From assembly GCA_016303195.1 (NCBI GenBank), contig JAEDMD010000058.1:1-10233 (forward strand): DNA of 10,233 nucleotides, read 5' to 3'. The notes under the pieces were generated by a model. That model searched no databases and was not told the DNA's origin. It saw only the letters and a list, made by a program, of their open reading frames with translations. Of the stretch, positions 1 to 7,281 are shown in pieces. The stretch comes from Oscillospiraceae bacterium. Its GTDB lineage: Bacteria; Bacillota; Clostridia; Oscillospirales; Ruminococcaceae. Numbering within the stretch: the stretch's first letter is position 1; each line of letters opens with the position of its first letter. The position numbers and the translations under genes were made by a program.

Positions 1-35
1 TCCTCACTCAAATAAGCATATTTCGCGTAGGGAAA

Positions 36-83
36 GAGGCTGTTGCCTGCAATTTGCAATTAACTTGCATTTGCAACAGCCCC
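36..83 (-). terminator. Long hairpin, possible terminator or insertion-sequence end
   Basis: GAGGCTGTTGC (36-46) and GCAACAGCCCC (73-83) are inverted repeats with nine contiguous pairs; in minus-strand RNA an extra G-U and G-C pair extend the stem to 11. Inside, TGCAA (55-59) and TTGCA (65-69) form a second short stem. On the minus strand the stem is followed by TTTCCC, only a weak T-run. The GGGGCTGTTGCAAAT edge also resembles terminal inverted repeats of some insertion sequences. Confidence 0.4.
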
Positions 84-214
84 TAGTCCGTGAGATGACC
101 TCGCTATGCCGGGGGATCATTATTCATGCCATGAGTTCGGAACGATAACTCTGTCCGCAGCAATAGATTTTATTCCCACCCAAAAAGCCTTGTAAAATAC
201 GGATTTTTATCCGT

Positions 215-244
215 TGAAACGATAGCCTACTATGAAACGATAGC
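215..244 (+). repeat. Two 12 bp direct repeats at 18 bp spacing
   Basis: TGAAACGATAGC occurs at 215-226 and again at 233-244. Looser copies are GGAACGATAACT (139-150) and TGAAATGATAAC (307-318). Directly before the first copy a 6 bp hairpin, ACGGAT/ATCCGT, occupies 199-214. Function unknown; the 18 bp phase could suit a regulator binding side by side. Confidence 0.5.
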
Positions 245-322
245 TTTTGCAATAGCACTGAAATAGGAGCGTCGGGATGTAAAACGTGCCCTCAAACCAA
301 CGCGGCTGAAATGATAACTACA

Positions 323-356
323 CCCTTTGTTTTGAAAAATGCTGATAAACAAAGGG
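323..356. repeat. Perfect 10 bp inverted repeat (hairpin)
   Basis: CCCTTTGTTT at 323-332 pairs perfectly with AAACAAAGGG at 347-356 around a 14-base loop. Neither strand has a clear T-run after it, so it is not a standard terminator by itself; it could protect the 3' end of read-through mRNA or be a protein-binding site. Confidence 0.5.
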
Positions 357-364
357 AGCTGTAA

Positions 365-407
365 TGTAAAATTAAAAATAAGAGAAAGGAGAGTCTCGAT
401 CACTCCC
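365..407 (-). terminator. Probable Rho-independent terminator of the CRISPR operon
   Basis: On the minus strand, GGGAGT (402-407) and ACTCTC (389-394) can form a 6 bp stem with one G-U pair and a 7-base loop. A T-rich tract follows at once (365-387; TTTCTCTTATTTTTAATTTT). It lies about 53 bases after the last gene's stop. The stem is short, so efficiency is uncertain. Confidence 0.45.
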
Positions 408-460
408 TCGGTAAAACAAACAATCATCATACCTATTTGCCCAAGAAAGTATCAAAGTGA

Positions 461-754
461 TCAACTCAATCTGAAAAGTCGGTTCGCCTCGGAATGGCTT
501 TCTGGTTGATGCTCGTTAAGCCAGTTCCACTGAAGCACAAAATCATTATCAGATATTTGACCGAGTTCTTCAGCCAACATTTCTGCACAATCATTTACAT
601 AAATCGAATTGGAATCCGTTGCCATTCTAATTCCGTGCTCAATGTAAGTCTTCGCCAATTCCTCATTCATCTTAACAGGAAGTGCGTCATGCCACAGCAC
701 CCAGACGCATTTGTATAGGCAGACATTCTTTTCCATGAATTCAAAAACCCCCAT
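461..754 (-). CDS. Small hypothetical protein at the end of the CRISPR operon
   Basis: A 97-residue reading frame of unknown function, 18 bp after the CARF-HEPN stop and in the same orientation. The first 25 residues are hydrophobic and aromatic (CLYKCVWVLWHDALPV) and the rest is acidic and helical (EELAKTYIEHGIRMA, CAEMLAEELGQI). The composition looks protein-like rather than random, and the spacing fits operon membership. There is no good ribosome binding site before ATG 754; ATG 736 (91 residues) has a G-run at a loose distance and may be the true start. It could be a small partner or inhibitor of the CARF-HEPN enzyme, but nothing in the sequence proves this. A terminator-like hairpin follows its stop by about 53 bases. 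Confidence 0.55.
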   Translation of the reverse strand: MGVFEFMEKNVCLYKCVWVLWHDALPVKMNEELAKTYIEHGIRMATDSNSIYVNDCAEMLAEELGQISDNDFVLQWNWLNEHQPESHSEANRLFRLS

Positions 755-772
755 AGTGTATTTTAATTGGAC

Positions 773-2587
773 TTACTGCTGCTGTGAATCATATTGATGC
801 CTCCGTATCAAATCCAGAGATGCTGTAAGAATACGCTTGATTTCCCCCGTATCCAGCTTCTTCTCTGGGTAACGGTTATTTTCTTTTAAGTAATCCATAA
901 GTTTCTTACTATAACGTCCCCCTTCAAGATCAGCATGACAGACGCGATTCCTGATTATTCTTGCGTAGAGATAATCCATCAGAAACTGTCTAAGGTCAGT
1001 AAGAGAGTCGGTGGAATACTCCGATGCATTCAAGATGTTTTCAAGACTAACTAGCGTATAATAATAGTTTTCGTTAATATCGTAATCGGTTGCGTGAGAG
1101 GTGGCAAGCCCCATTAGTATCTTTAACTCATCCGAGCTCAATCGCAAGACGCAATTAATTATCTCAATCGGGCGCTTAGCTCGCAATCGGTTCCAAGCCA
1201 CCTTTTTTTCTCCAGATTCAGTTAGGGAAGAAGTCCTGCGGATTCGCTCGTGTCCTGTGGTATCCCTGACTAGTTTGTTAATGGCATTTTTAAGAATGCG
1301 CTCTGTACCGGAGTATTGTAGAGCCTCATTAATCCATCCGTATGAATTCGTATTCACGCAACCTATGCAGCACTCATCAAATGAGCTTGTTCTGCGATAC
1401 TGTCCACAATTATTTTGGCAATTGCAATCAGCATATTCGGCCAAATATGGGCTGCTCATCATCAAGCTTCTTATGATTACCTTAACAATGCAAACCCCCG
1501 TGCGCACATCGTATGGAAGCTCATTACATGCATTACTGTCGAGACGGTTAGTTAGCAGTTCTGCTTTATGGTCTTGCACAAACCTCCTCAACTGTGCTTG
1601 CGGAGAGTTTGGGCTTTCGGTTATTTCAGGATAATCTTTACCCAAGTTGAACAGGTCGTTGATCGCCTTATAGTGATCGTAAGAATTATCCAACCGAGTA
1701 TTTTTTACATCAAGCAGGGAAGTCTTATCTATTATAAACTCGGGGATCCGTTCATTATAAACTGTCAATGCCTGCTGGATAAAGTTATTGTCGAGGCACC
1801 ATTCGATGATATCCGGAACAGTTGTGAGGTGTGAGAACTTTTCGCAGAAAATGTCGAGCAAAAGGTTGGTTTGTGTATCACAAGTATTGCGAAGCTTATC
1901 AAGTTCAGCATTTATTGTGTTGATTTCTTTGTCGAGCATGTCTGTCTGACAGAGTGCAATACTCTCAGATAATTCTCCCATCGCAGTCAGTAATGGGGAT
2001 AGCTCCGAGTCGTCATGAAAATGCTCCTTAAGCGAACTGACGCTGCAAAACCTGCTGAATTCACTCAAACCATTTATTAGAACGGGCGACATAAAGGTGG
2101 ATACATCCGTAATGGCCTTATCGGAAAGTGAGGAATAAACTGCCCCGGCGACCTTAATGCCGCGATACCTCAGAATATTTGCTATAAGATTAAGCTTGAT
2201 AACAGCATCTCTGAATCCGCCTGTTGTTTCAAGGTAGATCTCGTCATTAGGCGATATTGTTTTGATAACCTTGGGCAGAACATCCTTACCAAAGTCCATT
2301 CCGGCGTCAAAGCGAATCGGGGTTGTGCTTACACCCGATTCCTTGAGAAAAGAGCTCACAAAGCTGTATGCATTGGAGGCGTCGTCCGTCACGATACAAA
2401 TAACATCTTTGATACCCCCATCGTGCTGAATAAGGTAGCGTATGGGTGCTTCACTGCTTAAACTTCCTCCGCTCACATACGACCCATCGGGACAAGAGTA
2501 CTCATATGTTTTCCCGTTTTCGTGCATTATGCTGAGAAAGACGAGGATTCGTTTTTGCCCGGTTATTTCATTAAGTTGTCTTCTCAT
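773..2587 (-). CDS. CARF-HEPN ribonuclease, Csm6/Csx1-like
   Basis: Accessory RNase of type III CRISPR, expected to be switched on by cyclic oligoadenylate made by Cas10 and then to cut RNA non-specifically. Length 604 residues. The N-terminal half (about 12-175) is a CARF domain: RILVFLSIM first strand, VICIVTDD (62-69), then EIYLETTGGFRDAV (116-129), the ligand-contacting TGG-R motif seen in Csm6-type CARFs, and VAGAVYSSL (146-154). A long helical region follows. Near the C-terminus RNRVCH (R546, H551) is an R-x4-H HEPN catalytic motif, set in helices as expected. Between them lie six cysteines (388, 390, 394, 406, 407, 410; pattern CxC-x3-C-x11-CC-x2-C), a possible metal site that is not a usual part of Csm6. 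ATG 2587 has GGAG eight bases upstream (2596-2599). The gene starts 15 bp after its neighbour's stop. Exact subfamily is uncertain; CARF and HEPN assignments are firm. Confidence 0.85.
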   Translation of the reverse strand: MRRQLNEITGQKRILVFLSIMHENGKTYEYSCPDGSYVSGGSLSSEAPIRYLIQHDGGIKDVICIVTDDASNAYSFVSSFLKESGVSTTPIRFDAGMDFGKDVLPKVIKTISPNDEIYLETTGGFRDAVIKLNLIANILRYRGIKVAGAVYSSLSDKAITDVSTFMSPVLINGLSEFSRFCSVSSLKEHFHDDSELSPLLTAMGELSESIALCQTDMLDKEINTINAELDKLRNTCDTQTNLLLDIFCEKFSHLTTVPDIIEWCLDNNFIQQALTVYNERIPEFIIDKTSLLDVKNTRLDNSYDHYKAINDLFNLGKDYPEITESPNSPQAQLRRFVQDHKAELLTNRLDSNACNELPYDVRTGVCIVKVIIRSLMMSSPYLAEYADCNCQNNCGQYRRTSSFDECCIGCVNTNSYGWINEALQYSGTERILKNAINKLVRDTTGHERIRRTSSLTESGEKKVAWNRLRAKRPIEIINCVLRLSSDELKILMGLATSHATDYDINENYYYTLVSLENILNASEYSTDSLTDLRQFLMDYLYARIIRNRVCHADLEGGRYSKKLMDYLKENNRYPEKKLDTGEIKRILTASLDLIRRHQYDSQQQ

Positions 2588-2602
2588 AAATATATCTCCA
2601 AG

Positions 2603-3937
2603 TTAGTTTAAGTCATAATTTTGACAGTCGAGTACTTTGCTTTCATTTAAGAGAGACCTAAGCTTCTTATAGTTTCTGTTCCAGATATCGCTAATATTCC
2701 ATTTTTTGCTGTATCGCGCCCAACCATAGCTTTTCGCAACTTCTTGTCTCATAGGCTTATAGCAAGGATTGTCAGAGTCGGCTGTATCGTTGACAAGCTC
2801 TGCAACAGGAATATCCGCCTCACACTGTGAGTATGGCAGACTATCCTTGGAAACTTTATGATAGTAGCCGTAACTCTTCTTTCTGATTTCATCAAGTGAA
2901 GAGTAAACTTCTTTAATGTGGCCTTCTATATTAAAAGTCTTTCCCTGTTCCTGCATGAAGCAAAAGGATATAAAGGGGCTGTCAAGAAAGCTGAGGAGCT
3001 CTTTTTCGTCAGATACAGTGAACTCATTCCCATCGACACCCTTCAGCTCGTTCATAATATTGAATGTTATGTATAAAGCCACTTTTTCATTGCCTTTTTT
3101 TACGTCTTGGAAAACCTTTAAAGCTGCACTCAGCAAATTTGCGAAAGGATTACCGTCATAAAGCGGAACATCATCCAATGGCGGCTGAGCTTCAATGCTT
3201 GACTCACTTGAAGCCTTGTCATCGGTTGAATCCTCATATTCAAAAACGTTATCTTCATAGGGTCCAACAGAGGGCCTAAAATATTCTTCGATTGAGTCGG
3301 ATAGAATATAGGCCTTGCCATTACCCTCGCTTTGTGCTGGCCAGTATGTAGAAGGCGATACATTCTTTTTGCCTGATACGATGCTTCGAATCTCCACCCA
3401 AATACTGCTAATAGACGGCAACGTCTTCGGAATAATGATCGTTCCATAATCAAGCGAGCCTAAGCAATAAGCAGTGTAATCTGGCTCAGTATAAATCGAT
3501 GCACCATTTTTAGATATTACTTTATATTGATGGGACGGCATTTTCGTAAGACCGCCCAAGCTCATTTCTTTAGCTTCTTTTGAAGCTTTCCTCAGGATTG
3601 AAGTAATAAAATACTTGCGAATAGAACCTGTTCCGTACTTCTCTAGAGTATTTCCGCGTATATCATGCAGGACTGAAAAAAAGTGGTATGTCAAAAAAGC
3701 TATATGCGAAGGAACGATCTTCAAACATGATGGCTCAACATTTTTATCCAAAGACCAACGAACTTTATTACTTGCAGCAACTAAAGGGAGGATCTGTTTC
3801 TGAGCATATTCAGTAATATAAACCCAGCGAGGATCGTCTTTTTCCCAAACTGCCTCGGTGTCTTTTTTTAATATAGAGTCATTGCAGTACTCGATAATCA
3901 GATCTTCAAACTGCTCTAATGATATTTTTTCACTCAT
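2603..3937 (-). CDS. Unrecognised CRISPR-linked protein with SH3b-like central segment
   Basis: Function unknown; 444 residues from ATG 3937. Residues 1-130 are mainly helical and soluble. Residues about 138-220 look like a bacterial SH3 (SH3b) domain: YKVISKNGASIYTEPD, then a LGSLDYGTIIIPK step, a tryptophan strand (IWVEIRSI) and a final GKAYILSDSIEEY, matching the usual order of V-x-ASALNVRSGPS-like strand, G-x-L-x-x-G, W-x-x-V and G-x-V. An acidic, serine-rich linker follows (about 226-258), then a second helical region. The C-terminal stretch RQEVAKSYGWARYSKKW...YKKLRSLL (397-430) is basic and faintly resembles a helix-turn-helix such as sigma region 4; the segment SIRKYFITSILRKASKEAKE (105-124) faintly resembles sigma region 2. 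These sigma hints are weak. There is no signal peptide or membrane segment. It overlaps the CARF gene by 8 bp and precedes the CARF-HEPN gene by 15 bp, so a role in the CRISPR response is likely but inferred. Confidence 0.8.
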   Translation of the reverse strand: MSEKISLEQFEDLIIEYCNDSILKKDTEAVWEKDDPRWVYITEYAQKQILPLVAASNKVRWSLDKNVEPSCLKIVPSHIAFLTYHFFSVLHDIRGNTLEKYGTGSIRKYFITSILRKASKEAKEMSLGGLTKMPSHQYKVISKNGASIYTEPDYTAYCLGSLDYGTIIIPKTLPSISSIWVEIRSIVSGKKNVSPSTYWPAQSEGNGKAYILSDSIEEYFRPSVGPYEDNVFEYEDSTDDKASSESSIEAQPPLDDVPLYDGNPFANLLSAALKVFQDVKKGNEKVALYITFNIMNELKGVDGNEFTVSDEKELLSFLDSPFISFCFMQEQGKTFNIEGHIKEVYSSLDEIRKKSYGYYHKVSKDSLPYSQCEADIPVAELVNDTADSDNPCYKPMRQEVAKSYGWARYSKKWNISDIWNRNYKKLRSLLNESKVLDCQNYDLN

Positions 3938-4676
3938 TGTCATCACCCTTTGAAAGCTCTATGATAGCATCAATAACCCCTAAAGGTCTTTCAACCCTGT
4001 TTTCCGCAAGAAGACGAACAAGCTCATCAAGGTGTGCAAGTGCTGTGATATCGAAAATCTTCTGTACAGGTGGATCAGCGCTATGATCCTTTTCTCCATA
4101 CACTATGCATTCAATAGAAACGTTGCGTTTAACTCTATATGCATACATAATTGCCATTAGCTCAGCAATCGGCATCGGCTTAACCCCATATGTGAAACAT
4201 GCATATAGAATGTCTTCGTCCTCAAGGTGATCGAGAAGCTTCCGGAAGATATCGATCATTGTTCCAACGTCACCGGCATAGTCCACCGGAACGTCGGTAA
4301 CCCCGTTGCAGATGAACCCCTTTTCTTTTGCAAGAGCAAAAACTTCATCTTCAAGTTGCCTGAAGTGAATCTCACTTGCCTGCGTATGCGTATTAACGGC
4401 AATGACGCGAATCTCTTCTCCGGCATTTGCGTAAGCGTTGATAACGGGTATGATAGGGAATCTTGTTTTCCCATCAAACTTGTCATACAAGAGCTTGGGA
4501 TTACCGACGGGGGTATAAACATCCTTACTGAGCATATCGTACTGAACCCTGCTTGGCTTATAGTCTACAGGGTAATGTTGACAATTATCATTGCATAGCT
4601 TGCATTTTCCCTTGCAGTCAAAGCCGTCTTTCTCTCCGCATGGCTGAAGGGGTGTTACCATAATAAACTTTTTCAT
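3930..4676 (-). CDS. Stand-alone CARF-like protein with N-terminal cysteine cluster
   Basis: Probable cyclic-oligoadenylate sensor with no recognisable effector domain. The 248 residues follow the CARF pattern of the Csx1/TM1812 (DxTHG) group: a first strand KKFIMVTPL (2-10), IRVIAVNTHT (89-98), DILYACFTYGVKPMPIAEL (155-173), where the usual D-x-T-H-G-x-R-x-x-P motif is degenerate (FTYGVKPMP), then VSIECIVYGE (186-195) and KIFDITAL (206-213). No R-x4-6-H HEPN motif, PD-(D/E)XK or protease motif is visible, and the chain ends soon after the CARF fold. Five cysteines (13, 21, 25, 28, 32) form a metal-site-like insertion after the first strand. ATG 4676 is preceded by GGGAGGAG six bases away (4683-4690). 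The stop overlaps the next start in ATGAGTGA, suggesting equal amounts and partnership with that protein. It might be a ring nuclease, a co-sensor or a regulator; only the CARF assignment is reasonably supported. Confidence 0.65.
   Translation of the reverse strand: MKKFIMVTPLQPCGEKDGFDCKGKCKLCNDNCQHYPVDYKPSRVQYDMLSKDVYTPVGNPKLLYDKFDGKTRFPIIPVINAYANAGEEIRVIAVNTHTQASEIHFRQLEDEVFALAKEKGFICNGVTDVPVDYAGDVGTMIDIFRKLLDHLEDEDILYACFTYGVKPMPIAELMAIMYAYRVKRNVSIECIVYGEKDHSADPPVQKIFDITALAHLDELVRLLAENRVERPLGVIDAIIELSKGDDNE
3946..3951 (-). promoter_or_regulatory. Ribosome binding site favouring ATG 3937
   Basis: AAAGGG on the minus strand lies 8 bases before ATG 3937. The alternatives GTG 3946 and ATG 3943 would overlap this site or sit only two bases from it, so the third candidate start is preferred. 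Confidence 0.5.
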
Positions 4677-4719
4677 AAAAATCTCCTCCCGAAACGATAT
4701 CCATTAACACGCGATAGAT

Positions 4720-6774
4720 TTATTCTTTCCTCAAACCATTCAATCCGACTCCTGACATGGTTTCTTTCACCGTGGGAAGAACTTTGCTAATACAAGGGTT
4801 CGTTCCCGTCCCTTTTATCTGTTTGTTCCCAACAAACCATTGCATAGAGGTAACGCTTGTGGCACTTTGACCACCATTGTCACCAAGAGGATAGGAAAGG
4901 TGGATGTTTTTGCCAATTGTGTTGTAATCAAGAAATGCAAGCATTGCCCTGACCGAAGGTGGATACTTTCCGCCATGCATAAACAAATCCTTGGCATCGC
5001 ATACTTTTGAGTACTTGTTACATGGTTTACTTTTATATTCGCCCGTGTTGCAGTCGTAATTTCGAAGATGAACTCGCTCAATCTCCGTTTTAATACTTCC
5101 AAGTCCAAGCGGTTTACCTAACCCAAGCTTATGGCAAAGATCCTTTTCTCCATCTTTCGGCGCTATGCACCAAGTTAGAACCCGTAGCTGTTCCGGACTG
5201 ATATTTTCAAAATACACAGTGAATGAAAAGTCCGCTTTTGTAATAAGCTCCACCGTCGCATTTCGCACGGTTTTCTCTCTCGTTTCATAGGGAGGAAGAG
5301 GTTGGGCGGACAACGACGGATTGTATGCCGCATTGCGGTTGTGAAAGAAGAACTTTCGTCCTCTTAACTTTGGAGTATACTTAATATGGTCGACAATACG
5401 AGCGTCAGCATCATTTGTCTGCCTGTAGTACTCAAAATTCCATGTCCGAGCATTCGTGTTAGCCCTTGTTTTATACTGTCTGCTCTCACTATCATAGTAC
5501 CGCTCTAAAGGTCTTTCGAGATACATCTCGCCCGCCGATATTTTAGCTCCGGCAAGTTCCTTAAGCATTGTCCGCATTGTTTTCAGCTCGCTTCCTTTAA
5601 CAAGAACTGCATCCGAGAATCTGACAGCCGAGCCAAATACAGTCTCCCCGCTGCTGATCATTCCGAAGAGCGCACAGGCAGGACAGATCGGCGACACTCG
5701 CTTGTCGGCGGCTTTATCTGTCTCATTCTTCTGATTTCTGTCAAGCAAATCACCACATGGAGCGAATACGCCTGCTATTTCACTTAGTGAAGAGTAATAT
5801 ACTTCACGCGAAAGCATTGCTGGCGAAAAATGATAGAGCCGTGTTTTTTTCAAAGGATCGAACGTTTCACTATAGAAAACAGGAGTTCCTGACTCTTTGA
5901 TGGCATAGCTTTTATATCCGCCATGTATTTCGGAATTACATCCGTTCAACTTGCTATCGCCGTAGCACTTCAACACAGCCTCAAAGTTTTTAACGCAGGC
6001 TTCATCAACCGTGCGACGGCTATCGGCTTTCATATGACTCAGCGAAATGATATGGCTGTGATGTCTGGTTTTACCGATGCCTCTCTCTCCAAGCAGAAGA
6101 AGTCCATAATGTTTTGCGTTGTCACCGCAGAGATTTTCGGCGTAATAGCCGCAAAGCACGTTGCGCTTATAATACGGCTTTCCAATGTCAAAACTAATAT
6201 AAGCGCCGGTTGTTATTTGACTGCCGTTATCAGCCCGGATACTACCGTCGCTTGGACTTGTAGGATATCTTGCCGGTCTGCCATCGCCGAAACCAAATGT
6301 ATCCACGAGGAACATATCAGTATCGTATAACATCCAACCATCAGCCTCTTTGATCAATATGCCCGGTTTTTTAGGTTCGCTGCTCCTGCCGGTAAGTGGC
6401 GAATTATCAAAAACGCTCATGCAGGAATTTGTAACAGTCTCATAGACATTACGGATCATTCCACGAAGCTCGCTGCCTGGAATCATCGGTGTTTTGCCGT
6501 CAATACTGACATACGGATAGGAGAAATGCTTCCCAATAATCTTGCCGTCATTATCCTTAACATCTGAAAATTCGATTTTGGCAGGAGATGTCGGCGCATG
6601 ATCCGGCAACGCCAAAGGAGTAACTACGCTTAACCTACAGTTGATCGATCCGGTAAGCCTCTTTTCCTTATCTCCAAACCAATCCTCGCGCGTTTTTCTA
6701 ACCATATATCTATCGCTCATCATTGCGAAATTATATGGGTTTACAAACTGCTGATCAGTTTCCCTCCAAGTCAT
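4720..6774 (-). CDS. TIGR03986-type RAMP protein (large Cas7 with insertion)
   Basis: Large Cas7-like subunit of the III-D effector, 684 residues. The start FVNPYNFA (10-17) and the sequence GSINCRLSVVTPLALP (42-57), PMIPGSELRGMIRNVYETV (96-114) and TNSCMSVFD (115-123) are characteristic of this RAMP family. The later core has CPACALFG (364-371), with a CxxC zinc-finger-like motif as in III-D and III-E Cas7 domains, VFGSAVRFSDAVL (379-391), and the closing glycine loop HKLGLGKPLGLGSIK (548-562). Between about 125 and 355 sits a long stretch outside the basic Cas7 fold, containing CGYYAENLCG and LLLLGERGIGKTRHH; this fits the 'Cas7-insertion' subunit of III-Dv, which sits towards the crRNA 3' end. 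ATG 6774 has AAGGAG six bases upstream (6781-6786) and lies 3 bp after the Csx19 stop. It is the last core effector gene; a 43 bp gap then separates it from the accessory genes. Confidence 0.85.
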   Translation of the reverse strand: MTWRETDQQFVNPYNFAMMSDRYMVRKTREDWFGDKEKRLTGSINCRLSVVTPLALPDHAPTSPAKIEFSDVKDNDGKIIGKHFSYPYVSIDGKTPMIPGSELRGMIRNVYETVTNSCMSVFDNSPLTGRSSEPKKPGILIKEADGWMLYDTDMFLVDTFGFGDGRPARYPTSPSDGSIRADNGSQITTGAYISFDIGKPYYKRNVLCGYYAENLCGDNAKHYGLLLLGERGIGKTRHHSHIISLSHMKADSRRTVDEACVKNFEAVLKCYGDSKLNGCNSEIHGGYKSYAIKESGTPVFYSETFDPLKKTRLYHFSPAMLSREVYYSSLSEIAGVFAPCGDLLDRNQKNETDKAADKRVSPICPACALFGMISSGETVFGSAVRFSDAVLVKGSELKTMRTMLKELAGAKISAGEMYLERPLERYYDSESRQYKTRANTNARTWNFEYYRQTNDADARIVDHIKYTPKLRGRKFFFHNRNAAYNPSLSAQPLPPYETREKTVRNATVELITKADFSFTVYFENISPEQLRVLTWCIAPKDGEKDLCHKLGLGKPLGLGSIKTEIERVHLRNYDCNTGEYKSKPCNKYSKVCDAKDLFMHGGKYPPSVRAMLAFLDYNTIGKNIHLSYPLGDNGGQSATSVTSMQWFVGNKQIKGTGTNPCISKVLPTVKETMSGVGLNGLRKE

Positions 6775-6777
6775 GCT

Positions 6778-7281
6778 TTACTCCTTCCCGGGAAGCATAA
6801 ACCCTGCGTCCCTATAGCCCACTATACGCCAATCAAAGGCGTACTCAATGCCATGCTCACCCTTTGTAAGATACGTGCGAACAAGCACTTTCCGCTTGTT
6901 ATTCTTGTCAGAGAGAAAGAACTTACCGCCGCCCGTTGTCACCAACGCGTTTTCCTCTTTGCACTGCGCAGTACGGTTAGTGTCAATATCAAGATACTGA
7001 AGCTCGTCAAAGCGGATCTCGTATTTAGGGTCATCATCGGATGCGATTCGCTTATACAGTTTTGCTTCGCCCAGGTTATCGCGGAAAGCCCGGTATTCAG
7101 CTTTTTCATTGAAAATACGCAGCTCCAAAAGCTTTGAAAGATCGATTTCGTATCCGGGCTCCGCAGAAATAAACGCTCCGTTCTTATACAAACCGCAGTC
7201 GATCTTATCCGAAAGCACGGCAATATAATCGCTGCCGTCAAACGATGCTCCGTTGTTGGTCAATAAATCAAACACAAGCAT
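6778..7281 (-). CDS. csx19: Csx19 (TIGR03984 family) type III-D accessory subunit
   Basis: The 167-residue protein resembles Csx19, a small protein found with III-D loci and a structural subunit of III-Dv complexes; it has no known enzymatic activity. Supporting signs are the LRIFNEKAEYRAFRD segment (54-68), FDELQYL (91-97), a charged loop before VLVRTYL (132-138), and the ending GIEYAFDWRIVGYRDAGF (144-161), whose dWR-G pattern is typical of the family. Its position between the double Cas7 and the TIGR03986 RAMP supports the call. It begins at ATG 7281 with AAGGAGG six bases upstream (7288-7294), overlaps the upstream gene by 14 bp and ends 3 bp before the next ATG, so translation is likely coupled. 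Identification is from remembered family features, not a profile search. Confidence 0.75.
   Translation of the reverse strand: MLVFDLLTNNGASFDGSDYIAVLSDKIDCGLYKNGAFISAEPGYEIDLSKLLELRIFNEKAEYRAFRDNLGEAKLYKRIASDDDPKYEIRFDELQYLDIDTNRTAQCKEENALVTTGGGKFFLSDKNNKRKVLVRTYLTKGEHGIEYAFDWRIVGYRDAGFMLPGKE

Larger units (their letters stand above)
1..460. other. Non-coding stretch downstream of the operon
   Basis: No convincing gene is seen in these 460 bases. A 66-codon minus-strand frame at 230-430 lies over the terminator and a hairpin and has no family resemblance, so it is not called. The stretch holds the probable operon terminator, two larger hairpins and the 12 bp direct repeats listed separately. 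There is no CRISPR array: no repeat of 25-40 bases recurs. Confidence 0.6.

Noticed and set aside
199..244. Possible CRISPR repeats because of the GTTGAAAC sequence and a direct repeat
   Set aside because: Repeat length is 12 bp with 18 bp spacing and only two exact copies; a CRISPR array needs longer repeats and spacers of about 30 bases.
230..430. 66-codon minus-strand reading frame MMIVCFTEG...
   Set aside because: It overlaps the terminator-like hairpin and another inverted repeat, has poor ribosome binding and no recognisable family pattern.
3130..3453. 107-codon alternative minus-strand frame inside the SH3b-like gene
   Set aside because: Considered as a sign of a frameshift, but the main frame is continuous across it with sensible domain structure, so it is a shadow.
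6039..6090. Exact Walker A-like GERGIGKT in the large RAMP protein (residues 229-236)
   Set aside because: No Walker B or other ATPase motif follows, and the position fits the family's usual Gly-Lys-His-rich insertion; most likely chance similarity.
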